From: an uncultured bacterium
GTDB taxonomy: Bacteria; Bacillota; Clostridia; Lachnospirales; Lachnospiraceae
Assembly (NCBI GenBank): GCA_905214855.1
Contig: CAJMNU010000004.1
Location: 1 to 36,391 of the forward strand
DNA length: 36,391 bases
Direction: 5' to 3'
Shown: positions 1-7,088 of the stretch, piece after piece
Layout of the letters: every line of letters starts with the position of its first letter
Numbering within the stretch: the stretch's first letter is position 1
Notes under the pieces: model-generated
What the model saw: only the letters and a program-made list of their open reading frames with translations
Told to the model about the DNA's origin: nothing
Databases searched by the model: none
Translations under genes and position numbers: made by a program

Positions 1-401
1 AGCGCTCTCGCAATGGCATCATCCGGCATCCTTACCGCTACTGTATCCAATCCTCCCGTTGTCCCATAAGGTACTGCATCCGTTTTCTTAAAAATCATGG
101 TCAAAGGTCCCGGCCAAAATGCTTCCGCAAGTTGAATGGCTTTCTTTGGAATCTCTTCCGTAATCTTACTCAAATAAGAAAGTTCTGCAATATGCACAAT
201 CAGCGGATTATCTGAAGGTCTTCCTTTTGCCGCATAAATCTTTTTTGCCGCTTCCTCATCCAGTGCATTTGCTCCCAATCCATATACAGTCTCTGTAGGA
301 AATGCAACCAATCCGCCATTTGCCAAAATTTCTGCTGCTTCTATCAATTCTTCTTCTTTTGGAAATGCAGGATTCTCAATCTTTACATTTCTTGTATCCA
401 T
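1..401 (-). CDS. L-threonylcarbamoyladenylate synthase (Sua5/TsaC/YrdC family), 5' part
   Basis: The gene runs off the left edge; about 133 N-terminal residues are visible from an ATG at 401, preceded by GGAAGGAG. The translation has the YrdC-fold hallmarks: GLVAFPTETVYGLGANA near residue 29, then AAKGRPSDNPLIVHI with the Lys-Arg-Ser-Asn nucleotide/bicarbonate-binding set, and FWPGPLTMIF. The family makes threonylcarbamoyl-AMP from threonine, bicarbonate and ATP, the first step of the t6A modification of ANN-decoding tRNAs. Whether the extra C-terminal Sua5 domain is present cannot be seen. It is divergent from asnA, so the 402-659 spacer should hold promoters for both. The family assignment is secure; the short TsaC form versus the long Sua5 form is open. 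Confidence 0.93.
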   Translation of the reverse strand, partial: MDTRNVKIENPAFPKEEELIEAAEILANGGLVAFPTETVYGLGANALDEEAAKKIYAAKGRPSDNPLIVHIAELSYLSKITEEIPKKAIQLAEAFWPGPLTMIFKKTDAVPYGTTGGLDTVAVRMPDDAIARA

Positions 402-504
402 AACTAAACTCCTTCCTGCTACAAATATCTTTATTCTTAATATCCCTTACATCTGACAAAAAATCAGCATCACAGGGATCAAAATGGCTTTTGCTCCAAT
501 ATCT

Positions 505-630
505 TATGCTAAAGCATAGCACATTCAGGATAGCCCTGCAATGGACAAGTTTTCAATTTTTTGGATTGTATATAGCAATTTCATAGCAACTGTGCTATAT
601 TCTAAAAAAGAATCCCGTGGTTAGGATTCT
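505..630. promoter_or_regulatory. tsaC-asnA intergenic region: palindromes, extended -10 and leader hairpin
   Basis: An extended -10 (TGCTATATT, 593-601) precedes asnA. It overlaps a perfect inverted repeat, ATAGCA-ACTG-TGCTAT (583-598). A second palindrome, TATGCT-AA-AGCATA, lies at 505-518, and further ATAGC copies occur in between (for example at 572). In the transcribed leader, AGAATCC (609-615) pairs with GGATTCT (624-630) around an 8-nt loop, ending about 15 nt before the Shine-Dalgarno. I read these as a promoter with an overlapping operator and a short leader hairpin. No T-box consensus was found, and the regulator is unknown. Confidence 0.4.
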
Positions 631-659
631 ATATCATTATTTTATCGGGAGGCAAGAAT

Positions 660-1667
660 ATGGCGCTTATATTACCAGAACATTATGACCCACGGCTCTC
701 CATCCGTGAAACTCAAGAAGCAATCAAGTACATTCGCGACACTTTCCAAAAAGAATTTGGTCGTGAGATGAATCTGGAGCGAATTTCCGCACCTTTGTTT
801 GTAGAACAAAGCAGTGGTCTTAACGATAATTTAAATGGTGTTGAACGTCCTGTTCAGTTTGATCTTGCTGCCAATCCCGGTGAAACCATCGAGGTTGTAC
901 ATTCTCTTGCCAAATGGAAACGTCTGGCCCTTCAAAAATACCATTTTCAGCCCGGTGAAGGACTTTATACAAATATGAATGCCATTCGTCGTGACGAAGA
1001 GCTTGACAATCTACATTCCTGTTATGTAGATCAGTGGGATTGGGAAAAAGTCATCACCAAAGAGGAGCGTACTTTAGATACCCTAAAGGCTACTGTTCGT
1101 ACTATTTTTAAAATCATCAAACATATGGAACATGAGGTCTGGTATAAATACCCGCAGGCTGTAGCACATCTTCCAGAAGATATCTTCTTTATCACCAGTC
1201 AGGAACTCTTAGATATGTATCCTGATAAGACACCAAAAGAGCGTGAAAATCTCATCACAAAAGAACATGGATGTGTCTTTCTGATGCAGATTGGCGATAC
1301 CCTGTCCAATGGAGAGCCGCATGATGGACGTGCACCAGACTATGATGACTGGAAATTAAACGGTGATATCCTTTTTTGGTACGAAACATTAGGCTGTGCT
1401 TTGGAAATTTCCAGTATGGGTATCCGAGTAGACGAGACCTCTCTGAATTATCAGTTATCTAAATCCGGCTGCAATGACCGCCGGACACTTCCTTATCACA
1501 ACATGCTTCTCCATGGAGAACTGCCATATACGATAGGCGGCGGAATCGGACAGTCCAGACTCTGTATGCTTCTTTTGGACCGTGCCCATGTAGGTGAGGT
1601 TCAGGCAAGTATATGGCCAAAAGAGATGAGAGAGCTTTGTGAAAAACATAAGATTTTTCTGTTATAA
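660..1667 (+). CDS. asnA: Aspartate-ammonia ligase (asparagine synthetase A)
   Basis: AsnA makes asparagine from aspartate, ammonia and ATP in the cytoplasm, and is related to class II aminoacyl-tRNA synthetases. The 335 residues match the usual length (about 330). Recognisable segments are [20 protein letters not shown] near residue 40, [12 protein letters not shown] near 80, the [24 protein letters not shown] core near 105, and the C-terminal [14 protein letters not shown] motif-3-like stretch near 295. The ATG is preceded by CGGGAGG at a normal distance. It is followed after 88 bases by a YhcH-family gene on the same strand; the two may be cotranscribed up to the hairpin at 2256-2317. The use of ammonia fits an ammonia-rich gut habitat. 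Confidence 0.97.
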   Translation: MALILPEHYDPRLSIRETQEAIKYIRDTFQKEFGREMNLERISAPLFVEQSSGLNDNLNGVERPVQFDLAANPGETIEVVHSLAKWKRLALQKYHFQPGEGLYTNMNAIRRDEELDNLHSCYVDQWDWEKVITKEERTLDTLKATVRTIFKIIKHMEHEVWYKYPQAVAHLPEDIFFITSQELLDMYPDKTPKERENLITKEHGCVFLMQIGDTLSNGEPHDGRAPDYDDWKLNGDILFWYETLGCALEISSMGIRVDETSLNYQLSKSGCNDRRTLPYHNMLLHGELPYTIGGGIGQSRLCMLLLDRAHVGEVQASIWPKEMRELCEKHKIFLL

Positions 1668-1755
1668 TATCATTTCCTCATCCTGACATAATGTATTTTT
1701 GTTTATTCTCAGTCTATCTATTGACTGTCATAATTATTTTATAAGGAGGCTACTT

Positions 1756-2220
1756 ATGATTTATTCATCTATTCATGCCATTGCATCTCCATATCAGTAT
1801 CCACAGCCTTTCCAGATCGCATTTGAGTGGATTGCCGCACACGACATTGCAAACATGGAAACTGGTACATATGAAATTCAGGGAAAAGACATTTATGCTA
1901 TGGTACAGGATATCACAACACAACCTGTCGAAGAACGCCGTGCAGAGAGACATGATGCCTACCTTGATATCCAATACATTCATTCTGGTACAGAAAGAAT
2001 GGGATTTACCCACTACACTGGAAAAGAAACAATCCTTGAAAACCCCGAAGGCAAAGATGTCGTATTCTATACAAATCTTCCTCAGGAATCTTTCATTGAT
2101 GTTACTGCTGGATGTTATTGTATCTTCCTCTCCAATGATATCCACCGTCCCGGCTGTGCTGCCACCAAACCAGAACATGTCCGCAAAGTTGTATTTAAAA
2201 TCAAAGAATCTTTATTATAA
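1756..2220 (+). CDS. YhcH/YjgK/YiaL family protein
   Basis: The 154-residue product is the full length of the small beta-sandwich DUF386 family (YhcH, YjgK, YiaL, EbgC), often linked to sugar or sialic-acid catabolism as anomerases or accessory proteins. Visible family features are the EIQGKDIYAMVQDI strand, ERRAERHDAYLDIQYIHSG with the conserved H-x-x-Y-x-D-I-Q metal-site pattern, and IHRPGCA with the C-terminal conserved His. The ATG at 1756 was chosen because ATAAGGAGG lies 5-8 bases before it; the frame is open further upstream to 1699, but without a ribosome site. The substrate is unknown, and no sugar genes flank it here. Confidence 0.88.
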   Translation: MIYSSIHAIASPYQYPQPFQIAFEWIAAHDIANMETGTYEIQGKDIYAMVQDITTQPVEERRAERHDAYLDIQYIHSGTERMGFTHYTGKETILENPEGKDVVFYTNLPQESFIDVTAGCYCIFLSNDIHRPGCAATKPEHVRKVVFKIKESLL

Positions 2221-2255
2221 TATCGTATAGACAATAAATACCTGTCTTTCTAGTC

Positions 2256-2320
2256 TGTCGGGTCAAAAGACCCCCACTCTCCTATCTTCTCACAGGAATC
2301 TGACTTTTGACCCGACATTT
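2256..2320 (+). terminator. Intrinsic terminator after the yhcH-like gene, with a competing short hairpin
   Basis: A perfect 14-bp inverted repeat, TGTCGGGTCAAAAG (2256-2269) and CTTTTGACCCGACA (2304-2317), is followed by a T run. The left arm can instead fold locally as GGGTC-AAAA-GACCC (2260-2273). The 34-base loop and alternative hairpin are unusual for a plain terminator. It separates the plus-strand asnA unit from the convergent amidase fragment. Confidence 0.75.
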
Positions 2321-2393
2321 TTTCTATCTCCTTTTTTTCATGTTATCTATCCCACATATCCCCCTATGCAGACATCTGAAAATCCTATCTGTC

Positions 2394-2966
2394 TTATGTC
2401 TTATTTAAATATTCTAAAATTCCCATATGGATAGCCCATGCAATTTTATCCTGATAAACCTCCTGTTTTAACTTTGAGGCTTCTTCCCAGTTGCTTAAAA
2501 ATCCACATTCCACCAGAGCGATCGGGGCTTTTGTATGTAAAAATAAATAGTAAGAATCATTCGATTTTGCCTGCCTTCGATTCTTTTCTCCCAACACATA
2601 ATCAAAGCGTTTTTGGATGATCTCTGCCAATTTTTTCCCTTTTTCTGAATCCTTATAATAAAATACCTGTGCCCCTGACACATTTTCCTGATGATAACTA
2701 TTTTGATGGATACTCACTATCAGATCTGGATCGCTCTCTTCCATAACACGACAGCGCTCTCTCATATCCGCTTTCTTTTTCTGTGAATCTGTGTCTTTAT
2801 ACAATCCTGAATCATTTTCTCTGGTCAAAATCACTTCAACATCTGCTTTTTCCAAATATTTTTTAAGTTTCTGTGTGATCTGAAGATTGATATCTTTTTC
2901 AAGAGTTCCATCCACTCCTACTTTACCGGGGTCACTGCCTCCATGCCCCGCATTCCATCTGCGCAC
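2394..2966 (-). CDS. cwlD: 3' part of a split CwlD-like N-acetylmuramoyl-L-alanine amidase
   Basis: This is an Amidase_3 zinc amidase lacking its membrane anchor and first beta strand. The zinc and catalytic residues remain: GHGG His, LEKDINLQ Glu, the SIHQNS His and VECGFLSN Glu. The family cleaves the MurNAc-L-Ala bond; CwlD acts on the spore cortex so that muramic-delta-lactam can form. The true gene segment is 2394-2943. The codons above it (GTG at 2966, then R-R-W-N) belong to the inserted element and have no good ribosome site. The missing 50 residues lie at 7120-7271 on the same strand. Joined at the 5-bp core, the gene is 702 nt, 233 aa, in frame; B. subtilis CwlD is of similar size. 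Function in the present, inserted state is doubtful. Confidence 0.9.
   Translation of the reverse strand: MRRWNAGHGGSDPGKVGVDGTLEKDINLQITQKLKKYLEKADVEVILTRENDSGLYKDTDSQKKKADMRERCRVMEESDPDLIVSIHQNSYHQENVSGAQVFYYKDSEKGKKLAEIIQKRFDYVLGEKNRRQAKSNDSYYLFLHTKAPIALVECGFLSNWEEASKLKQEVYQDKIAWAIHMGILEYLNKT
2944..2965. other. Left attachment site: core TGCCC and TGCGCA arm
   Basis: The amidase side (up to 2943) meets the element at TGCCC (2944-2948). Inside the element, TGCGCA (2960-2965) lies 15 bases from the T/G step of the core. The matching right-end arm lies at the same distance. Confidence 0.65.
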
Positions 2967-3111
2967 CTTTTGTATATTTCCTATTTATACCTCTTCCATT
3001 ATCATGAAAAACACAGCCTTTCATATTTTTTCAGACACTTTTTTGAATAAAGACAACCTTTCCTTACATATGCTTACATATATCATATAAAAAGGCTGGT
3101 TTCTTTCTATC

Positions 3112-3291
3112 ATGAAACAACAGATTTCCTCCTACCACATTATGCGTGAATACAAAGGGGAAGAAAGTATAACAGAACTTCTGAATCATATTTTGCAGAT
3201 TCCAGACCAGTCATACAGGAGGTCTTCCTTATGCCCAAAATATACTATGCAGCCGGATACAGCCGATTCAGCAGCCGAGAAGATGATATAA
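3112..3291 (+). CDS. 59-aa ORF overlapping the recombinase start (possible TnpW-like or directionality protein)
   Basis: A short ORF starts at ATG 3112 and ends at TAA 3291, so its last 61 bases overlap the first bases of the recombinase gene in another frame. The product begins MKQQISSYHIMREYKG and continues ESITELLNHIL before the overlap. Small proteins with a basic/aromatic start and an ITELL-type helix are common just before large serine recombinases of Tn4451-type elements (TnpW family), but I cannot confirm homology. The ribosome site (AAGGCTGG about 15 bases upstream) is weak. It could be a recombination directionality factor, a translational-coupling leader, or not translated. Confidence 0.45.
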   Translation: MKQQISSYHIMREYKGEESITELLNHILQIPDQSYRRSSLCPKYTMQPDTADSAAEKMI

Positions 3292-4793
3292 AAGGGAGCA
3301 ACAGCATTGCCAATCAACAAAAGATAATACAAGAATTATTAAAAGAACTTCAATACCTCAATCCCAAGGATACGTTTCTTCTTATCCGTGAATATTCAGA
3401 TGAAGATTATACAGGTACTACTTTTCATCGTCCTGAATTTCAGCAAATGATCAACGACTGTAAAAATGGGATCGTAAACTGCATCCTCGTCAAAGATCAC
3501 AGTCGTTTTGCACGAAATGCTGCAAAAATGCAGTTGATTTTAGAAGAAGAACTTTCCCATGTCCGCTATATCTCCAAATTGGATCATTTTGATAGTCTGT
3601 ATGATGAATATGATGCCATGTTTCAAATTAAAAATACATTCAATCAAATGTATGCTGAGGATATTTCCAAGAAAGTCCACAGCAGTATTGACATCAAACA
3701 AAAAAATGGAGAATTTACAGGCAGTTTCTGCTGTTATGGATATAAAAAGAGCGAAGAAAACAAGAACAAGCTCTTAGTCGATGAAACCGTCCGCCCTGTT
3801 GTGGAGATGATCTTCCAATTAAAACTTCAGGGTATGAATCTTCAGGCAATTGCCAGACACCTCAACGACTTACAGATTCCATCTCCCTCTGTTTATAAAC
3901 AATTATCTGGTTTGCGTTATCGCAATGCAAATCTCTCCAATCCAGACTCTAAACCACTTTGGGGATTTTCTACGATACGCCGTATTTTAACCAACGAAAC
4001 TTATATGGGAAATCTGGTTCAGGGACGTGTACGTCAAAAAATGCGAAAAAAGCCTGTTCAAAAAGACAAATCGGAATGGGTCATTGTCCCAAATGCTGTG
4101 CCTGCCATTATTTCTAAAAAGACTTTTTTGGATGTCCAAAAATCTCTTCAGGACTCTAAATGTGATCATTCTTCTCCCCAACAGCCTTCCCTTTTTGCTG
4201 GTATTCTTAAATGTGGTGAATGTCAAAAATCCATGATCCGCCATCAAAAAAACAAAGAATGTATTTATTTTACCTGCTCTACCAGACGCAGACATGGAAA
4301 ATCCTACTGTGATTCTCCATCTATCCGTTCTGACATATTAGAACAGTTGATTCTCTGTGATTTGAACAAACTGCTCTCCCTATACAAAGATAAGATACCT
4401 CATACGAATATCACTCCAGTATCAGATACTCCTACATATCTTGACCTTATCCAAAGCGCTACACAACAGCAAAAACTCATCCAGCAGCAACGTCAGCGTT
4501 TTTATCTTGATTATAACAAACATCTCTTAAACAAAGTGGATTATCTTACTCTCAAAACAGATCTGGATTCCAAAGAAGCTCTTCTATCCCAGAAGATTTC
4601 CTGTCTTCAACAGGTCCAATCTATAAAAGAACAGACATCCCAATCTATTTCCGGAATCTTTATTTCTGATCACTTTGTAAAACTGACTCCTACACTTCTG
4701 CGGACTATGATAGATCATATCTTTATTTATAGAGATCATACCATCAAGATCGTATATAAATGTTTTGCGCCGAATGTCAGCTTATCATCGTGA
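3231..4793 (+). CDS. Large serine recombinase (SpoIVCA-like size), element integrase/excisionase
   Basis: The 520-residue protein has an N-terminal resolvase domain with the Y10-x-R12-x-S14 signature, Ser14 being the likely nucleophile, then SNSIANQQK, DEDYTGTTFHRPEFQQM and VKDHSRFARN with the conserved Arg residues. A recombinase domain follows (about 160-300, WGFSTIRRILTNETYMGN), then a zinc ribbon with C328, C331, C349 and C360, and a Gln/Lys-rich coiled-coil stretch near 415-460. Such enzymes integrate and excise DNA between short att sites. SpoIVCA, which removes the B. subtilis skin element, is of similar size (about 500 aa). The ATG follows AGGAGG in CATACAGGAGGTCTTCCTT. It is the only recombinase here, so it should act on the sites at 2944 and 7120. 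Confidence 0.96.
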   Translation: MPKIYYAAGYSRFSSREDDIKGSNSIANQQKIIQELLKELQYLNPKDTFLLIREYSDEDYTGTTFHRPEFQQMINDCKNGIVNCILVKDHSRFARNAAKMQLILEEELSHVRYISKLDHFDSLYDEYDAMFQIKNTFNQMYAEDISKKVHSSIDIKQKNGEFTGSFCCYGYKKSEENKNKLLVDETVRPVVEMIFQLKLQGMNLQAIARHLNDLQIPSPSVYKQLSGLRYRNANLSNPDSKPLWGFSTIRRILTNETYMGNLVQGRVRQKMRKKPVQKDKSEWVIVPNAVPAIISKKTFLDVQKSLQDSKCDHSSPQQPSLFAGILKCGECQKSMIRHQKNKECIYFTCSTRRRHGKSYCDSPSIRSDILEQLILCDLNKLLSLYKDKIPHTNITPVSDTPTYLDLIQSATQQQKLIQQQRQRFYLDYNKHLLNKVDYLTLKTDLDSKEALLSQKISCLQQVQSIKEQTSQSISGIFISDHFVKLTPTLLRTMIDHIFIYRDHTIKIVYKCFAPNVSLSS

Positions 4794-4802
4794 AAATATA
4801 AA

Positions 4803-4839
4803 TTGCCGCAAAAGATTTTCCTTTTGCGGCGATTTTTTT
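4803..4839 (+). terminator. Intrinsic terminator of the recombinase gene
   Basis: GCCGCAAAAG (4805-4814) pairs perfectly with CTTTTGCGGC (4821-4830) around a 6-base loop, followed by seven T residues. It lies 11 bases after the recombinase stop codon. Confidence 0.9.
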
Positions 4840-4936
4840 AATATCGTATTTTTATAGATCATTCTCCACCTGTTTCTCTCTTTTTCTCATTCTATCTCTT
4901 GGCATACAACAATCACATTATCTGTCTTTTTGTTTC

Positions 4937-5443
4937 TTAACTGTTCCAGCTTTCTGTTATACATTTTACATTTCCACTTTCCAGATAACTGCTGTTCATA
5001 GATTCAGCCAGATGTTTTACTACATCTTCTAATTCGCTGGATAAATAACTCATCATTTCTGTATAAATCTGTTTCTTCAATGCACACTCACGAATACAAG
5101 ATGTGTCTGTTGCCATTCTTTGCTTTTCATCTTGTTTCAAACGAAGATATAACGTCCTCAACAGATTAGAATTCTGGGTATTCACAAAATCCAGATATTT
5201 CTCAACCATCTCATGGTTTCCTTTTGTAGTTGCAGTCTCAAAAGCATGACGAATTGCTCTCTCTACCCTTGACTGTGTAGTACCCCTCTTTTTTGCGATA
5301 TCCGCATATAATGCACAAATCTTCCCATCTGAATAATAAGGATCTGTATCAAACAGCTCCATTGCGTCATAAATATATGTGAACCCCTTTACTCTGGCTG
5401 GAATCCCAATACTCAACAGTACATTTACAATATCATCTCTCAT
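4937..5443 (-). CDS. Stand-alone Spo0A C-terminal DNA-binding domain protein
   Basis: Residues about 5-75 match the Spo0A effector domain: LLSIGIPARVKGFTYIYDAM, then LYADIAKK and TTQSRVERAIRHAFETA. In Spo0A the SRVERAIRHA helix contacts the 0A box TGTCGAA; it is here at 58-67. There is no receiver domain, so phosphorylation by the sporulation phosphorelay is not expected to control it directly. Residues 80-168 are helical-looking and unfamiliar. Start ATG 5443 was chosen because AAAGGAG precedes it; the frame opens further up to 5506 without a comparable site. A TGACGAA 0A-box-like sequence (minus strand, 5505-5499) lies about 56 bases upstream. It may read or compete at 0A boxes and link recombinase expression to sporulation (inference). 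Confidence 0.88.
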   Translation of the reverse strand: MRDDIVNVLLSIGIPARVKGFTYIYDAMELFDTDPYYSDGKICALYADIAKKRGTTQSRVERAIRHAFETATTKGNHEMVEKYLDFVNTQNSNLLRTLYLRLKQDEKQRMATDTSCIRECALKKQIYTEMMSYLSSELEDVVKHLAESMNSSYLESGNVKCITESWNS

Positions 5444-5498
5444 TTTCTTCTCCTTTAATTCTTCATTTATTTTACAATAGCTCCAACAAGTTGCACTT

Positions 5499-5583
5499 TT
5501 CGTCATGTTGCGACTATTATATGTCTCTTTGCAACATTTGTCAATAGGTATTTGTTGACAACATAACTCTTTTCATTTACTAT
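5499..5583. promoter_or_regulatory. Divergent control region with 0A-like box, inverted repeats and promoter
   Basis: Between the divergent Spo0A-C and XRE genes lie a TGACGAA box (minus strand 5505-5499, matching TGNCGAA), an inverted repeat TGTTGC (5506-5511)/GCAACA (5531-5536), and TTGTCAA (5538-5544)/TTGACAA (5555-5561) with a 10-base spacer. The second arm overlaps a -35 TTGACA (5555-5560), with a possible -10 TACTAT (5578-5583) 17 bases on, directed at the 5629 gene. This is a plausible operator array for the XRE protein and the Spo0A-C protein. Confidence 0.5.
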
Positions 5584-5628
5584 TATAATAATTACTCACT
5601 TTAGTTTAAAAGAAAGGGGAGCATTGCA

Positions 5629-5985
5629 ATGAAAAATCGAATTCGTACTATACGACAAGATGCTGGGTTAACTCAACAAGAATTTGCAAAAAGAATTGGT
5701 GTCTCCAGAAATACAATTGCAACCTATGAAACCAGTGTGCGTGTGCCTATTGATGCAGTGATTGTATCCATTTGTCGTGAATTTAATGTAAATGAAACGT
5801 GGCTTCGAACAGGCGAAGGCAACATTTACATAGAAACCAACTCAGACCTTGCACTATCTCAATGGTTTGGTCAGATGCTGCGTGAAGATGATACATCTTT
5901 TAAGAAACGTTTTTTATTAAAATTATCACACTTTAATGAACAAGACTGGGCTTCTCTGGAAAAATCGATTCGTCTACTTAGCTGA
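5629..5985 (+). CDS. XRE-family helix-turn-helix regulator (element)
   Basis: The 118-residue protein has an HTH_3 domain at residues 1-60: IRTIRQDAGLTQQEFAKRIG, then VSRNTIATYETSVRVPIDAVI with the recognition helix, and the typical tail EFNVNETWLRTGEGNIY. The remaining ~55 residues are charged and helical, with no catalytic motif. The ATG follows AAAGGGGAG. It is divergent from the Spo0A-C gene across a spacer with paired inverted repeats, the usual layout of an autoregulated phage-type repressor or antirepressor switch. It would control element promoters; the direction of control (on or off) cannot be read from sequence. Confidence 0.9.
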   Translation: MKNRIRTIRQDAGLTQQEFAKRIGVSRNTIATYETSVRVPIDAVIVSICREFNVNETWLRTGEGNIYIETNSDLALSQWFGQMLREDDTSFKKRFLLKLSHFNEQDWASLEKSIRLLS

Positions 5986-6079
5986 CTGCTAAAAATGCCC
6001 TCAAAAATTCAATGATACACCTGAGTTGTTCTGTATCTGCTTTCTGTATCATATCAATAATTTGGCTTTTCTCTTCCAT
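5978..6079 (-). CDS. 33-aa ORF, antisense to the XRE gene end
   Basis: A short ORF starts at ATG 6079 and ends at TAA 5978, overlapping the XRE gene tail by 8 bases in antiparallel. Its product begins MEEKSQIIDMIQKADTEQL and ends IIEFLRAFLAVS: one amphipathic helix turning into a hydrophobic one. It has a good Shine-Dalgarno (TTGGAGGGACT-ATG) and an upstream promoter on its strand (TTGAAA 6159-6154, 17-base spacer, CATAAT 6136-6131). Similar 30-60 aa helical proteins ending in a hydrophobic helix often sit next to XRE repressors in Firmicutes mobile elements. The function is unknown; the ribosome site and promoter make translation likely. Confidence 0.6.
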   Translation of the reverse strand: MEEKSQIIDMIQKADTEQLRCIIEFLRAFLAVS

Positions 6080-6201
6080 AGTCCCTCCAATAAAATAATA
6101 AGATCACATATTTTAGATATGTATTTTGATATTATGTTTACAGTCTATGCGATTTTCAAGGAAAAGTCAATCTCTTTTCAACAAATTTCTTGTTATTTTG
6201 A

Positions 6202-6230
6202 TTGTTTTATCAAGTTTCCTGTAGTATAAT
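6202..6230 (+). promoter_or_regulatory. Promoter of the XRE/S24-like gene
   Basis: TTGTTT (6202-6207) and a perfect TATAAT (6225-6230) are 17 bases apart, about 30 bases before the ATG at 6263. Confidence 0.65.
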
Positions 6231-6262
6231 ACATATATATCGTGTGAAAAGAGGTAAATCTC

Positions 6263-7018
6263 ATGGGAATTGGTGAACGCTTAAAAACACAACGGATAAA
6301 CCTTAATATGACAAGAGTTCAATTGGCTGATGCCATTCATGTAACACCATCTGCAATCGCCAACTACGAAAACAACATCAGTTATCCCAAACCAGATATC
6401 CTTATTGCTCTTATTCGAGTTCTACAAGTAGATGCAAATTATCTATATCAGGATTATCTGATGAATTCTGCTCTGCGCCATGAATATGGATCAGATCTGT
6501 CTGCCTCAGAAAAGGAATCTATAAAAAAATATCGGGTGTTAGACAAAGCCGGAAAGCAAACGGTGCAACGGGTTATCCACGATGAATTTGTTCGTGTGAC
6601 GAGTGAGAGCTGGGGTTCTTTTCCCTGCTATATTCCCAGTATCCGTAAGCTAAACACTGGTTTTATTCTTCAAAATCCATCCCAGACAGTTTATATCAAA
6701 CAAAAACATGTACCACCTAACACTCAATTTTGTCTTCAAATTCAAGTAGATGAATATCAGCCCATTTTTAAAAAAAATGATCTTTTGGCACTAAAACAAG
6801 AAGAAACCGCTCACAACGAAATCGGTCTTTTTTCTGTCAATGGCATCTGCTATATCCGAAATCTTTTTCACGCAAAAAATACCATCATCTTAAAGGCACT
6901 CAATGTCATGGATCCTGATATTGTCATTACAGAAAAAGATGATTTTTACTGCTATGGGACAGTAATTGATAAAATCTATGGCAGGTATAATCTGATTGAT
7001 TCCCCACTGCTTGGTTAG
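6263..7018 (+). CDS. XRE regulator with degenerate S24/LexA-like C-terminal domain (element)
   Basis: Residues 1-65 form an HTH_3 domain (RLKTQRINLNMTRVQLADAI, then VTPSAIANYENNISYPKPDIL). After a linker, residues about 135-245 look like a LexA/CI-type S24 fold: FCLQIQVDEYQPIFKKNDLLAL aligns with the usual F-x-L-x-V-x-G-D-S-M-x-P-x-F-x-x-G-D, but the catalytic Ser is Glu, and the later segment has GICYIRNL where active members have a Lys. So self-cleavage after DNA damage is not expected, and control must come another way, such as protein partners. The start follows AAAGAGG. It is the last element gene before the terminator at 7033-7087 and the right att site. Confidence 0.85.
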   Translation: MGIGERLKTQRINLNMTRVQLADAIHVTPSAIANYENNISYPKPDILIALIRVLQVDANYLYQDYLMNSALRHEYGSDLSASEKESIKKYRVLDKAGKQTVQRVIHDEFVRVTSESWGSFPCYIPSIRKLNTGFILQNPSQTVYIKQKHVPPNTQFCLQIQVDEYQPIFKKNDLLALKQEETAHNEIGLFSVNGICYIRNLFHAKNTIILKALNVMDPDIVITEKDDFYCYGTVIDKIYGRYNLIDSPLLG

Positions 7019-7032
7019 ATCTGTCTTTCCCA

Positions 7033-7087
7033 TACAAAAACAGGAAGAAACAATCTGCCTCTTGTATTGTTTCTTCCTGTTTTTGTA
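7033..7087. terminator. 22-bp perfect inverted repeat (bidirectional terminator) near the element's right end
   Basis: Bases 7033-7054 pair perfectly with 7066-7087 around an 11-base loop. The arms end in A-rich and T-rich stretches, so it can terminate on both strands. It closes the 6263 gene and also lies just after the stop codon of the truncated 5' amidase fragment, shielding the element from host transcription. Confidence 0.85.
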
Positions 7088-7088
7088 G

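Noticed and set aside
402..659. T-box leader for asnA
   Set aside because: No T-box consensus or specifier stem-loop; only a short hairpin and palindromes.
2949..2966. GTG 2966 as a true start of a short amidase
   Set aside because: It lacks a ribosome site, gives no anchor or first beta strand, and these codons lie on the element side of the core.
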